Assembly (NCBI GenBank): GCA_964438605.1
Contig: CAYTKT010000004.1
Span: 1 to 64,000 of the forward strand
DNA from: Alangreenwoodia sp964438605
GTDB lineage: Bacteria; Bacillota; Clostridia; Peptostreptococcales; Anaerovoracaceae
Direction of reading: 5' to 3'
Length of the DNA stretch: 64,000 bases
The position numbers and the translations under genes were made by a program. Position 1 is the first letter of the stretch, and each line of letters starts with the position of its first letter. Below the pieces are notes generated by a model. The model did no database searches. It was not told the DNA's origin and saw only the letters and a program-made list of their open reading frames with translations. Shown here one piece after another: positions 16,858 to 27,100 of this stretch.

Positions 16858-19800
16858 ATGAAAAGACAGGTAATGTCACGAGGAACCTTGTCGCGCCAGA
16901 AGAATGTATGGCTGCGACGAACATTGGCCGTTCTGTTGTCTTTGTGCATGGTGCTTACGCTGATTCCGGTCACTGTCGTTTCTGCGGCGGATTCGGGGAA
17001 CAGTGTTAGTCCTGGAATTAGCGTTGCAGCCGACCCTGATTCTAAACATTCTTATACCGTCAAATTGTTGGATGAAGGGGGGGGTGCTAAGAATATAAAT
17101 CCGTGGTATGCAGACGAGCATAAAAACTGTGATAAGGACGATCATGAAGAAAGTGAACAATATGACGTCGGAGAATATCCAACAGTTGACCTGGGAACCA
17201 TAACACATGCCGACGTTACGGGCGGTGAAAATGAAACGCTGTCGACAAGTGCCAAAAGGTTGAGCATTGAAAATAAAGGGTCCGAACCAATTATCTTGAC
17301 TGCGAGCGGGGCATATAAAGATTACTTTACGCTGACATGGAAAAATTGTGGAACGAATAAAGAGTCGACGACGTGGTTGGAACTTTGTGAAAATAACGGT
17401 GATGAAAATGACAACGATAAAGGTACTTTGACAATTACACCGAACAAAAATGCTCCACCTACTGGCTCTGATGGAAAAGAACTCATGTTGACGGTGATGG
17501 AACAAAATAGTCGCCGCGGTTGGGGACTGAAAGTACAGCTGACTGTGATTGCACCATCTGTTAATGTGACAGTAAATGATGCCCAAAAGGTTTATGGGCA
17601 GACTTTTACAGAAGATGATATTCTATGTGATGTAAATGAAAACAATAGACCAAAGAGGGCTGCAGAACTTGGCCTTGAGGTTGCATGTAGTGGTTTTTCA
17701 TCTTATGCGACACCTGGCATTTATGATTATACTGTAAGCGACGCATCTTTGAGTGATTATGACGTGAATGTGACGGGACAAGGGCGGCTGACTGTAGTCA
17801 AGGCCGAACCGAAGGCTGTAGGAACTCCAGTAGCTTCCATTTGCACGGGCGAAACTTTGACCGGAGAAAAAATCATCGGAACCTATGAGAATCCGTATAA
17901 TGGAGAACAGGTACAGGGTTCGTTTGAAATTACGGACGATGTGAAGTCTTGGTCATTGGATAACGAAGATGTTGGAAGAACGGAAACCATAACATGTAAA
18001 TTTGTCCCTTCTGATATGAGCAAATATGAAGTTGTAGACAATGTTCCGGTGAAGGTGAATATTCTGCCGAAAGAAGCGCCGATGCTGCGAGCGGACAAAG
18101 AACAGCTTTCTGTAGAATATGATGGAAATCCGCATCCTGTTGAATTTACAGTAAATGGTGATCAAAATGCTGTGCCAACAGTTGAGTATAATTATAATAC
18201 CGGCAATAACGAAAGACCTAATTGGAAAGTCGAAGCACCAACTGCGGCAGGCACTTACGATGTAAGAGCTCATGTTGGTGAAGGGAACACTTATGATGCC
18301 GGAGATTTAACGGTTACGATGGTGATTAAGCCAAAAGAAGTGAAAGTAAAATTTATTTCTGAAGGCGCCATCGTAAACAGACCATATGCTGCAGGACAGA
18401 CAAAGGCATATTTAAATATTGACGGGCACGATTCATCGAATTATTTGAAAATTTCTTCCGGTCTTGTCGAGACGGATGAGAATAAAGTAAATGTTGATTA
18501 CGATAAAGTGGAAGCGTGTTATAACGATTCATACCTTGGCGAAAATAAACCAGTGACTGTCATGCTTCCGGAAAATGCGTTGGCTGGCGCTGGAAGTGAA
18601 AATTATTATCTTGCACCTCAGACTTTCCATACAACGGGTGATATTTTTCCACGAAAAGTTACTGTAAGTCTGGCGAAAAATTTGTCAAAAGAATACGGAC
18701 AGGAAATGTTTTTTGCTGATAAAGATTTGACAGTAGATAACCTCGATGAAGATGAATCAGCTTCTATAGATGCTAACGAGTTCAATGTGGATCTTGTCAG
18801 TGATGGCATCGCGCCGACCGCGAACGTGGGAATTTACAGCGTAAGTCTGAAAAACGGAAGTGTAACGACTGGAAATTATGATGTTGTCAAAGCTTCCGGC
18901 AGTTTCAATGTTGTGGCGGCCACGCCTGAACTCGTCAATGTAGACGCAAGCCTGGGAAAAATCGGAAATAAACTGGGAACTGTTCAGCTCAGCGGGACAT
19001 GCGTCAATCCGTATACAGGTATTCCTGCAAATGGAACGTTCACATGGGATAATCCTGAAACGATACTGAGCGAATCCGGCACGTATGGATGGACGTTCCA
19101 ACCGTCGGATAACAACCATACGGAAATTAGTGGTACGGTTTCTGTTACGGCAACAGACAAAACACCTGTCGATGTTGAATATAACGCTCCAGATAATTTG
19201 GTGTACAATGGGAAACCTCAAAGTACAAGCGGGACCTCGAAGAACGGAAAAATTTTGTCTGTGGAATATCGCGCACATGGCAGCAATGAAGGATATACAA
19301 CTCAGGCGCCGACAGATGCCGGTATATATGACGTCCAGGTCACTGCCAAACCAAAGGACGGAGATACAGAATATACCTCGAATAAGATTGAAGGCGAGAT
19401 GAATATCGCGAAAGCTGTACCTGCGGGGACGGCAAAAATCGGTGACGCAAAAACAGGACAGAAACTACGTGATGTGTCTTTGGTGAATAACATCAAAGAT
19501 GTGAATGGTAAAACGCTCGAAGGCACGCTTTCCTGGAATACCGTGAATGGTGAACTGCCTGAGAATGTTACGGTAGTAAAAGGAAATACGTATGACTGGA
19601 CGTTTACGCCTTCCGGTGAATCGGCGAAAAACTACACAACTCTGTCAGGCAGTGTGACACTGGGGGAAGATGAGCAGGATTCCTCAGGAGAAGATCATAA
19701 CGCAGGAAATGAGCCGGGAACTTCGGCCGGGCAAACAAATTCGGGCACAAATGCAACAAACCCGAATGAAAATAATGATAATTCTAATACGGGAAATCAA

Positions 19801-21174
19801 CAAAGTTCCGGTAATCAGAGCGGGACGAACAGACCGGAGACTGGAAATACACCGTCCGCACCGGCTAATGGCACAAGCGGAGGAAATAGCTCTGGCAACG
19901 GCACTTCCGGTGGCAGTACCGGTAGCGGTGTCGGCGGAAACTCAGGCAGCGGTAATTCTGGAAGCACTTCCAGTTCTGGCACTGGCGCTTCCGGTGGTGA
20001 TTCAGGCGGCAGTGCTTTTGGCAGCGCGGCAGGCAACTCCGGTAGTAGTTCGGAGAATGTGAATGAACCGGATACGGTTCCTGAAAATCAGTCGGACACC
20101 GGAAACAGTCAGCAGGTCAGCGTAGAGGTGACAGACAGCATGATTTCCTCCGCAATTTCTGATTCTGCAAGTTCCGGTGACATCGTTCTTAAGCCGGAAA
20201 CGGAAAGCGGCGCGCAAAAGGTGACAGTTTCTCTGACAAAGAGCGGACTGGACAACGCGGCGAAGGAAGCAGACAAAAATCTCGTCATTAAAACTGGAAT
20301 TGCGGACGTTACAGTACCTGCGGCCAGCGTTGCAGACCTGGCAGCAAAGAATGGCGGCAAGGTTACGATTTCCGCAGAATCTGTTAAAGACAGCAGTGGT
20401 GCGGATACCGGAAAGGTCAGCATCGAAGTTGCAGTTGACGAGAAACCGGTTGGAAAACTGAACGGCGGTCTTAGTGTATCCATACCGGCGGAAATCAAAG
20501 GAAATGTTGTCGTTGATGTCAGTGGAAGCGGAGCAGAAACGGCAGTAAGAAAATCTGTCGTCGATGACAGCCTTGCATCCGCAGTTCTTGGCGGTTCCTG
20601 CACAATTGCAGTTCGTGATCATCACACGAATTTCGCAGACGTGGCATCCCAGGCGTGGTACAGTGACGCTGTGGACTTTGCGACGAGCCATGACCTGTTT
20701 AACGGTGAGGAAGTCACAAAATTTGCACCGGATAATAACATGACCCGTTCGATGCTGGCAACGGTTCTATGGAGACTGGAAAACGAATTAACAGTCAGTG
20801 GCGGCGATACCTTTGCAGATGTAAATGGAGACAGTTGGTATTCGAAGGGCGTAGCCTGGGCAGCTGATCAGGGAATCGTAACAGGATACGGTGATAACTG
20901 CTTCGGCCCTGCTGATAATGTCAGCCGGGAACAGCTTGCAACGATGTTCTATCGTTACGCAAAAAAGGCAGGCGTTGATACTTCTGTAACAGGCGAACTT
21001 GATCAGTTTACTGACGGCAGCAGCGTTTCCGGCTATGCAGCAGATGCGATGAAATGGGCGGTAGGCTGCGGACTTGTCAGCGGCAAGGGCAACGGCATAC
21101 TCGATCCTTCGGGTGATGCGAGCCGTGCGGAAGTGGCAGCGATCATGCAGCGCATGATTACATTGCTCGTCTGA
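16858..21174 (+). CDS. SLH-domain surface protein with MBG-like repeats
   Basis: 1438 aa from ATG 16858, chosen because AAAGGAGG lies just upstream and a long basic-then-hydrophobic signal peptide (1-~45, ending V-V-S-A-A) follows. Residues ~235-940 contain repeated beta domains of MBG type (K-V-Y-G-Q-T-F, Y-D-G-N-P-H-P, K-E-Y-G-Q-E-M patterns). Residues ~940-1080 are a Gly/Ser/Asn-rich linker, and three SLH repeats occupy ~1256-1438. It is probably an anchored adhesin or S-layer-associated protein; no enzymatic domain was seen. A terminator follows at 21361. Confidence 0.9.
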   Translation: MKRQVMSRGTLSRQKNVWLRRTLAVLLSLCMVLTLIPVTVVSAADSGNSVSPGISVAADPDSKHSYTVKLLDEGGGAKNINPWYADEHKNCDKDDHEESEQYDVGEYPTVDLGTITHADVTGGENETLSTSAKRLSIENKGSEPIILTASGAYKDYFTLTWKNCGTNKESTTWLELCENNGDENDNDKGTLTITPNKNAPPTGSDGKELMLTVMEQNSRRGWGLKVQLTVIAPSVNVTVNDAQKVYGQTFTEDDILCDVNENNRPKRAAELGLEVACSGFSSYATPGIYDYTVSDASLSDYDVNVTGQGRLTVVKAEPKAVGTPVASICTGETLTGEKIIGTYENPYNGEQVQGSFEITDDVKSWSLDNEDVGRTETITCKFVPSDMSKYEVVDNVPVKVNILPKEAPMLRADKEQLSVEYDGNPHPVEFTVNGDQNAVPTVEYNYNTGNNERPNWKVEAPTAAGTYDVRAHVGEGNTYDAGDLTVTMVIKPKEVKVKFISEGAIVNRPYAAGQTKAYLNIDGHDSSNYLKISSGLVETDENKVNVDYDKVEACYNDSYLGENKPVTVMLPENALAGAGSENYYLAPQTFHTTGDIFPRKVTVSLAKNLSKEYGQEMFFADKDLTVDNLDEDESASIDANEFNVDLVSDGIAPTANVGIYSVSLKNGSVTTGNYDVVKASGSFNVVAATPELVNVDASLGKIGNKLGTVQLSGTCVNPYTGIPANGTFTWDNPETILSESGTYGWTFQPSDNNHTEISGTVSVTATDKTPVDVEYNAPDNLVYNGKPQSTSGTSKNGKILSVEYRAHGSNEGYTTQAPTDAGIYDVQVTAKPKDGDTEYTSNKIEGEMNIAKAVPAGTAKIGDAKTGQKLRDVSLVNNIKDVNGKTLEGTLSWNTVNGELPENVTVVKGNTYDWTFTPSGESAKNYTTLSGSVTLGEDEQDSSGEDHNAGNEPGTSAGQTNSGTNATNPNENNDNSNTGNQQSSGNQSGTNRPETGNTPSAPANGTSGGNSSGNGTSGGSTGSGVGGNSGSGNSGSTSSSGTGASGGDSGGSAFGSAAGNSGSSSENVNEPDTVPENQSDTGNSQQVSVEVTDSMISSAISDSASSGDIVLKPETESGAQKVTVSLTKSGLDNAAKEADKNLVIKTGIADVTVPAASVADLAAKNGGKVTISAESVKDSSGADTGKVSIEVAVDEKPVGKLNGGLSVSIPAEIKGNVVVDVSGSGAETAVRKSVVDDSLASAVLGGSCTIAVRDHHTNFADVASQAWYSDAVDFATSHDLFNGEEVTKFAPDNNMTRSMLATVLWRLENELTVSGGDTFADVNGDSWYSKGVAWAADQGIVTGYGDNCFGPADNVSREQLATMFYRYAKKAGVDTSVTGELDQFTDGSSVSGYAADAMKWAVGCGLVSGKGNGILDPSGDASRAEVAAIMQRMITLLV

Positions 21175-21360
21175 TGTTTTAGATAACGTTTTCAACGGAA
21201 ACTTCCCCTGAAGATTTTCAACGAACCGGACAGACCAGTTGAAATCAGAGAATCTGTTAAAAGCTGTTATCTGAAAAATGGCTTCGGCTGACTTACAGAT
21301 ATAAAATTGATAAGATGAGAAGTCAAATTTGAATAGGGTTTGAATAGAATATATCAAGTG

Positions 21361-21394
21361 CGAGAGACGGGGCAATACCCCGTCTCTCGTCATA
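21361..21394 (+). terminator. Terminator-like hairpin after the third SLH gene
   Basis: 12-bp perfect stem CGAGAGACGGGG (21361-21372) with 21378-21389, loop CAATA, followed by only a short T-poor tail (TCAT). Confidence 0.65.
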
Positions 21395-21594
21395 ATATCA
21401 GTGTGGAGGACTGACAGGAAAAAATCTCGATTCGTGATAGGGAGCCTGCTTCGCGGTCAACTAACCGGCAGAACCGATCGCGATCAGACCTGCCGGACAA
21501 AATTTATAGATAATGTAAATTTTGATGCTGCATTATTTTAAAAAGTAACATAGCCGCTGCGTTTTACGAAACAGGTATTTTTTTGAGATTGCGG

Positions 21595-21623
21595 TTGCAT
21601 TAAGCTGCTTTGTGTGATATTTT
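21595..21623 (+). promoter_or_regulatory. Likely promoter of the T-box/gat operon
   Basis: TTGCAT (21595-21600), 17-bp spacer, TATTTT (21618-21623), with TGTGA directly before the -10. A competing choice is TTGTGT (21610) with TATAGA (21633-21638), also 17 bp. Confidence 0.45.
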
Positions 21624-21644
21624 AGTGAATATTATAGAAAAAAC

Positions 21645-22144
21645 TGAACAGCAGGATCGGTGTTGATCGGGAAAAGTAAGCGGAGATGCACAACGCAGGG
21701 AGTGGTTTCGTGACTGAAAAAACCATTTGCGCAGCCGTTGAAGGAACACCCGGGAGCCCGCCTTTTGAAAGGCTTACGCAGGACGGCTGATGTAGGAAGT
21801 GGTCTGTTTGGCAGGTTGTGTAAGGAGGCGCGTGTGATGCGCGTTACAGCATCGAGAGCGGATATAAGGCCGAGTGCAAAGGCGCGGCGAGATTGTGACA
21901 GGAATGTTGAATCAAAAGCGGGTGTTAAGGCATCGAGTGATATTGCGCGTCAGTTTTGCCCCGATTAGCGCTGCATTAGCGGTTGTTGAGAATTGAATGA
22001 AACTGGTGCCGCAGTGGACAAATAGAGTTGGCAGAATAGTAAACGGGCGCATTTGGAAAGTCTTATATCAAACACGGGTGGTACCGCGGTTTTTGTTTTA
22101 AAATCGTCCCTGTGATTCGGAAAAGCCGGATTGCAGGGTTTTTT
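21645..22144 (+). ncRNA. T-box leader upstream of gatC
   Basis: The antiterminator core GGGTGGTACCGCGG is at 22076-22089, a near-invariant T-box signature. It is followed by an intrinsic terminator: CCCTGTGATTCGG (22108-22120) with 22126-22138, then six T. In stem I the AGTA of the specifier loop is at 21675-21678. AGCGG (21679-21683) pairs with CCGTT (21735-21739), and TCGGG pairs with CCCGG below. The specifier side reads GAAGGAACACC (21740-21750). AAC (21745-21747, Asn) fits the genes and the helix boundaries; strict spacing after GAAC would give ACC (Thr). Uncharged tRNA binding would allow transcription of gatCA(B-aspS). Confidence 0.92.
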
Positions 22145-22164
22145 ATTTGCTTTGGAGGGATGAT

Positions 22165-22452
22165 ATGCAGATTACAGATGAACTCATCGAATATATCAGT
22201 GATTTGTCGCGTCTTTATCTGAGCGACGAGGAAAAAGAGAGGGCGAAGAACGATTTATCGGACGTCCTCAATTATACGGAAAAACTTAATGAGTTGGATA
22301 CAGACGGAATGCCGGAAATGTCGCATCCGTTTGACGCGGTCAACAGATTTCGCGAGGATGAAGTGCTCAACAGTGACGACAGGGAAAATCTCTTGTCGAA
22401 TGCGCCTGAGCGCAAGGGTTCTTACTTCAAGGTGTTTAAGACGGTGGAATAA
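22165..22452 (+). CDS. gatC: Asp/Glu-tRNA amidotransferase subunit C
   Basis: 95 aa from ATG 22165, eight bases after GGAGGG. The ITDELIEYISDLSRLYLSDEE start and the DxMPEMSHPFDAVNRFREDEV tail are typical of GatC, the small subunit that clamps GatA to GatB. It is the first gene behind the T-box terminator. The gap to gatA is 95 bases. An upstream in-frame TTG (22147) lies in the terminator's T-run and is not used. Confidence 0.93.
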   Translation: MQITDELIEYISDLSRLYLSDEEKERAKNDLSDVLNYTEKLNELDTDGMPEMSHPFDAVNRFREDEVLNSDDRENLLSNAPERKGSYFKVFKTVE

Positions 22453-22547
22453 AAAAGGAGATCGGGCAGGTGTATTAGTGAGGAAAGCATAGCCGGTCCG
22501 AAAGACGGATGATAAAATCTGGGAATTTATTTTAAGGAGATGGATCA

Positions 22548-24146
22548 TTGGATATTCGTGAATTGAGCGCGCTTCAGCTGGGGCGTGCGATTAAAAAGAA
22601 AGAAGTGAGCTGTCGGGAAGCCGTGTCGGCATATCTGACAGCGATACGGAAAAATGACGGAATTATAAAGTCTTATATTACTGTACTTGATGACGAAACT
22701 GGCGTCCGCGGTTCTGAAATGCCGCCGGACATTTCGGAGCATACGGCCGGAATGCCGGGAACGCTGGAAATTGCATCTGACGGTACGTCAGATGCAGTCG
22801 CGCTGAAAGCCGCTTTAACGCAGGCCGATGAAGTACAGAAGCGCATGGATGACGGCGAGTTTGCAGACAGCCCTCTAGCGGGTGTTCCGGCGGCGGTCAA
22901 AGACAATATGTGCATCCGGGGAATCCGAACGACAGCGGCGTCGGCGATTCTTGATCATTTCTACCCGCCATATGATGCTTGTGTTGTTGAAAAACTGAAA
23001 GCGGCAGGCGGTATCGTTCTCGGAAAAGTTAATATGGATGAATTTGCCATGGGTGGTTCTACGGAGACTTCAAATTTTGGAATTACGACGAATCCATGGG
23101 ACGTTACACGTGTTCCGGGCGGGTCTTCCGGCGGATCGGCTGCTGCAGTGGCGGCCGGTCTGGCACCATATTCCCTGGGGTCCGATACAGGCGGTTCTAT
23201 CCGCCAGCCGGCTGCTTTCACCGGACTTACCGGCATGAAACCGACTTATGGCAGTGTTTCAAGATACGGGCTGCTGGCTTACGCATCGTCTCTTGACCAG
23301 ATCGGGTCTCTTGCCCATGATGTCAGAGATGCGGCGGCTGTTCTGGAAATGATTTCAGGTCGTGACCGCAGAGACAGCACTTCCGTTATGAAAACGGCTT
23401 TCGATTTTTCAGACTGCTTCGACAGGGATATAAAAGATTTGAAAATAGGAATTCCTTCCAATTATTATGGCGAAGGTCTTGACGGTGAGATCAGAGACGC
23501 CATTTTTACAGCGGCAAAGCAGTTGGAGGACCAGGGAGCGGCCGTTGAGGAATTCGATATGCCGATTATAGATTACGCGGTACCGGCTTACTATATTATC
23601 GCCTGCGCGGAGGCCAGTTCCAATCTGTCACGTTATGACGGCATCAAATACGGTCACAGGACGAAAAACGCCGATAATCTAATAGAAACGTATTATAAAT
23701 CAAGGAGTGAAGGATTTGGAACAGAAGTAAAGCGTCGTATCATGCTGGGTTCTTTTGTACTGAGTTCCGGTTATTTTGACGCATATTACAAAAAAGCGCT
23801 GAAAGTCAGAGGATTGATAAAACGCACTTTTGACGATGCCTTTGAAAAATACGATATGATTCTTAGCCCTGTCAGTCCGACGGCGGCCTACGAAATCGGT
23901 GGTCAGATTGCAGACCCGATTGCCATGTATATGGCCGATATTTATACTGTAGCAATCAATCTTGCCGGGCTGCCTGCGATTTCGCTGCCGTGCGGCTTTA
24001 CGAAGGGCGGTCTGCCGATTGGAATGCAGTTTATCGGTAATTCTTTCGATGAGAAAAAGTTGATTCGCATGACTGATGTGTACCAGCAGATTACGGATTT
24101 TCATAAAAAACGACCTGAAATTTTTGCAAAGGGAGGTGATAGATAA
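22548..24146 (+). CDS. gatA: Asp/Glu-tRNA amidotransferase subunit A
   Basis: 532 aa from a TTG start eight bases after AAGGAG; the family N-terminus begins here. This amidase subunit releases ammonia from glutamine for GatB. The Ser-cisSer-Lys triad is present: Lys in A-V-K-D-N (~118), G-G-S-S-G-G-S (~192) and G-S-D-T-G-G-S-I-R-Q-P (~216). An extra ~40-residue segment (~48-88) lies between the N-terminal helices and A-D-E-V-Q-K-R-M, making the protein longer than the usual ~485 aa. Its stop TAA overlaps the ATG of the gatB fusion gene (TAATG), indicating translational coupling. Confidence 0.95.
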   Translation: MDIRELSALQLGRAIKKKEVSCREAVSAYLTAIRKNDGIIKSYITVLDDETGVRGSEMPPDISEHTAGMPGTLEIASDGTSDAVALKAALTQADEVQKRMDDGEFADSPLAGVPAAVKDNMCIRGIRTTAASAILDHFYPPYDACVVEKLKAAGGIVLGKVNMDEFAMGGSTETSNFGITTNPWDVTRVPGGSSGGSAAAVAAGLAPYSLGSDTGGSIRQPAAFTGLTGMKPTYGSVSRYGLLAYASSLDQIGSLAHDVRDAAAVLEMISGRDRRDSTSVMKTAFDFSDCFDRDIKDLKIGIPSNYYGEGLDGEIRDAIFTAAKQLEDQGAAVEEFDMPIIDYAVPAYYIIACAEASSNLSRYDGIKYGHRTKNADNLIETYYKSRSEGFGTEVKRRIMLGSFVLSSGYFDAYYKKALKVRGLIKRTFDDAFEKYDMILSPVSPTAAYEIGGQIADPIAMYMADIYTVAINLAGLPAISLPCGFTKGGLPIGMQFIGNSFDEKKLIRMTDVYQQITDFHKKRPEIFAKGGDR

Positions 24147-27100
24147 TGGAATATGAAATCGTCATGGGCCTTGAAGTCCACGCTGAGCTTTCTACAAAGA
24201 CTAAGATTTTCTGCGGCTGTTCGACTGAGTTCGGCGGCGAGCCGAATTCACATACCTGTCCTGTCTGTATGGGTATGCCGGGTTCCTTGCCGGTGCTTAA
24301 TAAGGGTGTCGTCGACCGGGCAATCAAAGCCGGGCTGGCTTTCCACAGTGATCTGCAATATACGAATATTTTTGACAGGAAAAATTATTTCTATCCGGAC
24401 CTTCCGAAGGATTATCAAATCTCACAGCTTTATCACCCGATCTGTCTCAATGGCTATATCGAAATCGACAACGCGGCGCCGGGCCAGAATCTCGATGAAT
24501 ACGGCATGGTTCGCGACAACGGAGCGTATGAAAACGACGGCGCCAACGGCGCGATAAAGACAGCATCCGGTCTTGAACCCGTTGAGCCGGGCAAAAAGCG
24601 CATCCGTCTTCATGAGATTCATATGGAAGAAGATGCGGGCAAGCTCGTCCATGATGCGGCCGGCACACTGATCGACTACAACCGCTGCGGTGTGCCGCTG
24701 ATCGAAATCGTGTCCGAGCCTGATTTTCGCAGCGCGGATGAGGTTATAGATTATCTGGAAAAACTCAGAGAAATGCTGGTATATATGGATGTTTCCGACT
24801 GTAAGATGCAGGAGGGTTCCATGCGTGCCGATATCAATCTTTCAGTGCGTCCGAAAGGCTCCTCTGAATTTGGAACGCGTACTGAAATGAAAAATATCAA
24901 CTCGTTGAAAGCGATCCGCCGCGCTATCGAATTTGAGAGCAAACGGCAGATTGACGTGCTTAAATCCGGCGGCGTCATTCACCAGGAAACGCGGCGCTGG
25001 GATGACGAGAAGGGCGAAACGTATGCTATGCGTTCCAAGGAAAATGCACAGGATTACAGGTATTTTCCTGATCCGGATCTTATTCCTGTCCGTCTGACGG
25101 AGGAATGGGTGCAGGAGATGAGAGATGCCATGCCGGAACTGCCGCAGGCAAAGCGCGAACGCTATGTCAGCCAGTTGAAACTGCCGGTTGATACGGCGAG
25201 AGTTTTGACGTCCGACAGAGCTCTCGCATCGTTATTTGACGATGCGTATGCTGCTTGCGGAAAGGCGCGGGAGACGGCCAATACGATTGCAACAGACATC
25301 GTTGCACTGATTAAGGAAGCCGGAATTGAGGCGTCCGAATTGAAGATGGACGCGAAGAAGCTGGCGGATATTATTACGCTGGTGGCTGATGAAAAAGTAA
25401 ACCGCAGCGTCGGCAAGGAGCTCGTTGCAAAATTATTTAAAGAAGATTTTGATCCTGTAAAATATGTCGAGGAAAACGATCTGATGATCGTGGAAGATAC
25501 GGAACTGATAACATCTGTTATCGACAGCGTTATTGCGGAATTTCCGCAGTCTGTGACCGATTATAAGGCGGGCAGGGAAAAGGCCTTTGGATTTATGGTG
25601 GGTCAGACGATGCGTCGGCTCAAAGGCAAAGGAAGTCCGCGGACGGTGAACGGGCTGCTGCGCGAAAAGCTGGACGGTGTGAAGTTTGACGCCGAGGCTG
25701 TAAAAGCACAGGAGCAGGCAGCAAAAGCAGCCAAAATGCAGGAGCAGGAGAAAAAGGCAGCGCAGACCCGGCAGCAGAAGGAAGCTGCAAAAGCAGATAG
25801 AGAAGGCATGAAATTGCGTGAGGCACGACCGGAACAGTTGACGGCGGCGGAAAAAGCACTGCGGAGGGCACAGGCCAGAAATGCGAAGAACGCAGGACAG
25901 ATGGGCGCAGCTCCGGACGCGTCGGAAACAACGGGTGTGATAGGTGAGACGGGTACGGCAGGCGTGGCGAATGCCGCAGATACGACAGTTTTACAGAGGA
26001 CGGGCGTCACAGAAGGCGGCGACATGAGAGTTGCTTTCCGTCCGAACCGTTACCGCACACACAACTGCGGTGAACTCAGAGAATCACATATCGGTCAGGA
26101 CGTTCGTGTTTCCGGCTGGATCAGTACCGTTAGAAATCATGGCGGCATTGTCTTTGTAGATTTGACAGACTATTACGGTGTTACACAGATCGTCGTAACA
26201 GACGAACAGATCAAGGGCTTGAGCAAAGAAACTGTTATTCTCGTTCACGGCAAGGTTCTTAAGCGTGATGAAGAAACGATCAATCCGAATATCGCTACTG
26301 GTCTTGTGGAAGTCAAAGCAGAAAAGATCGAGGTACTGGGCGCGTCGCTCAACAGTCTGCCTTTTGAAATCGAACGTTCAAAAGAAACTCGTGAGGATGT
26401 CCGTCTGACTTACCGCTATCTTGACTTGAGAAATCCAAAAGTCAGAAATAATATGGTGTTCCGCTCCGAAATTATAAAATATCTCAGACATAAAATGGAA
26501 GATTTGGGATTCCTCGAAATCCAAACGCCAATTCTGGCGGCTTCCTCTCCGGAAGGCGCCAGAGATTATCTGGTTCCGAGCCGGAAACACAAAGGCTGCT
26601 TTTATGCTCTGCCTCAGGCGCCGCAGCAGTTCAAGCAGCTGCTGATGACGTCAGGATTCGACAGGTACTTCCAGATTGCTCCGTGTTTCCGTGATGAAGA
26701 CGCGCGCCTTGATCGTTCGCCGGGTGAATTTTATCAGCTTGACTTTGAAATGGCTTTCGCGACGCAGGAAGACGTGTTTGCCGTGGCTGAAAAAGTCATG
26801 TACGATACGTTTACCCAGTTCTCAGATTTGCCCGTTTCAAAACCGCCGTTCCGCAGGATTCCATTTAAAGAAGCGATGCTCAAATACGGGACCGATAAGC
26901 CTGATTTGAGAAATCCGCTGGTTATTATCGACCTCAGCGACTTTTTTGCAGATGTGGAATTTCCCGCCTTCCGGGGAAAAATCGTCCGGGCCATTCGTGT
27001 TCCGAACGCCGCAAAACAGTCAAAATCCTGGTTCCGCGATATGGAAAAATTCGCGTTGAGCATAGGGATGAAAGGCCTTGGCTATATATCGGTAAAAGAC

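Noticed and set aside
21738..21968. 76-codon ORF inside the T-box leader
   Set aside because: It lies across stem I and later leader helices, has no SD and is arginine-rich by chance; the RNA explains the sequence.
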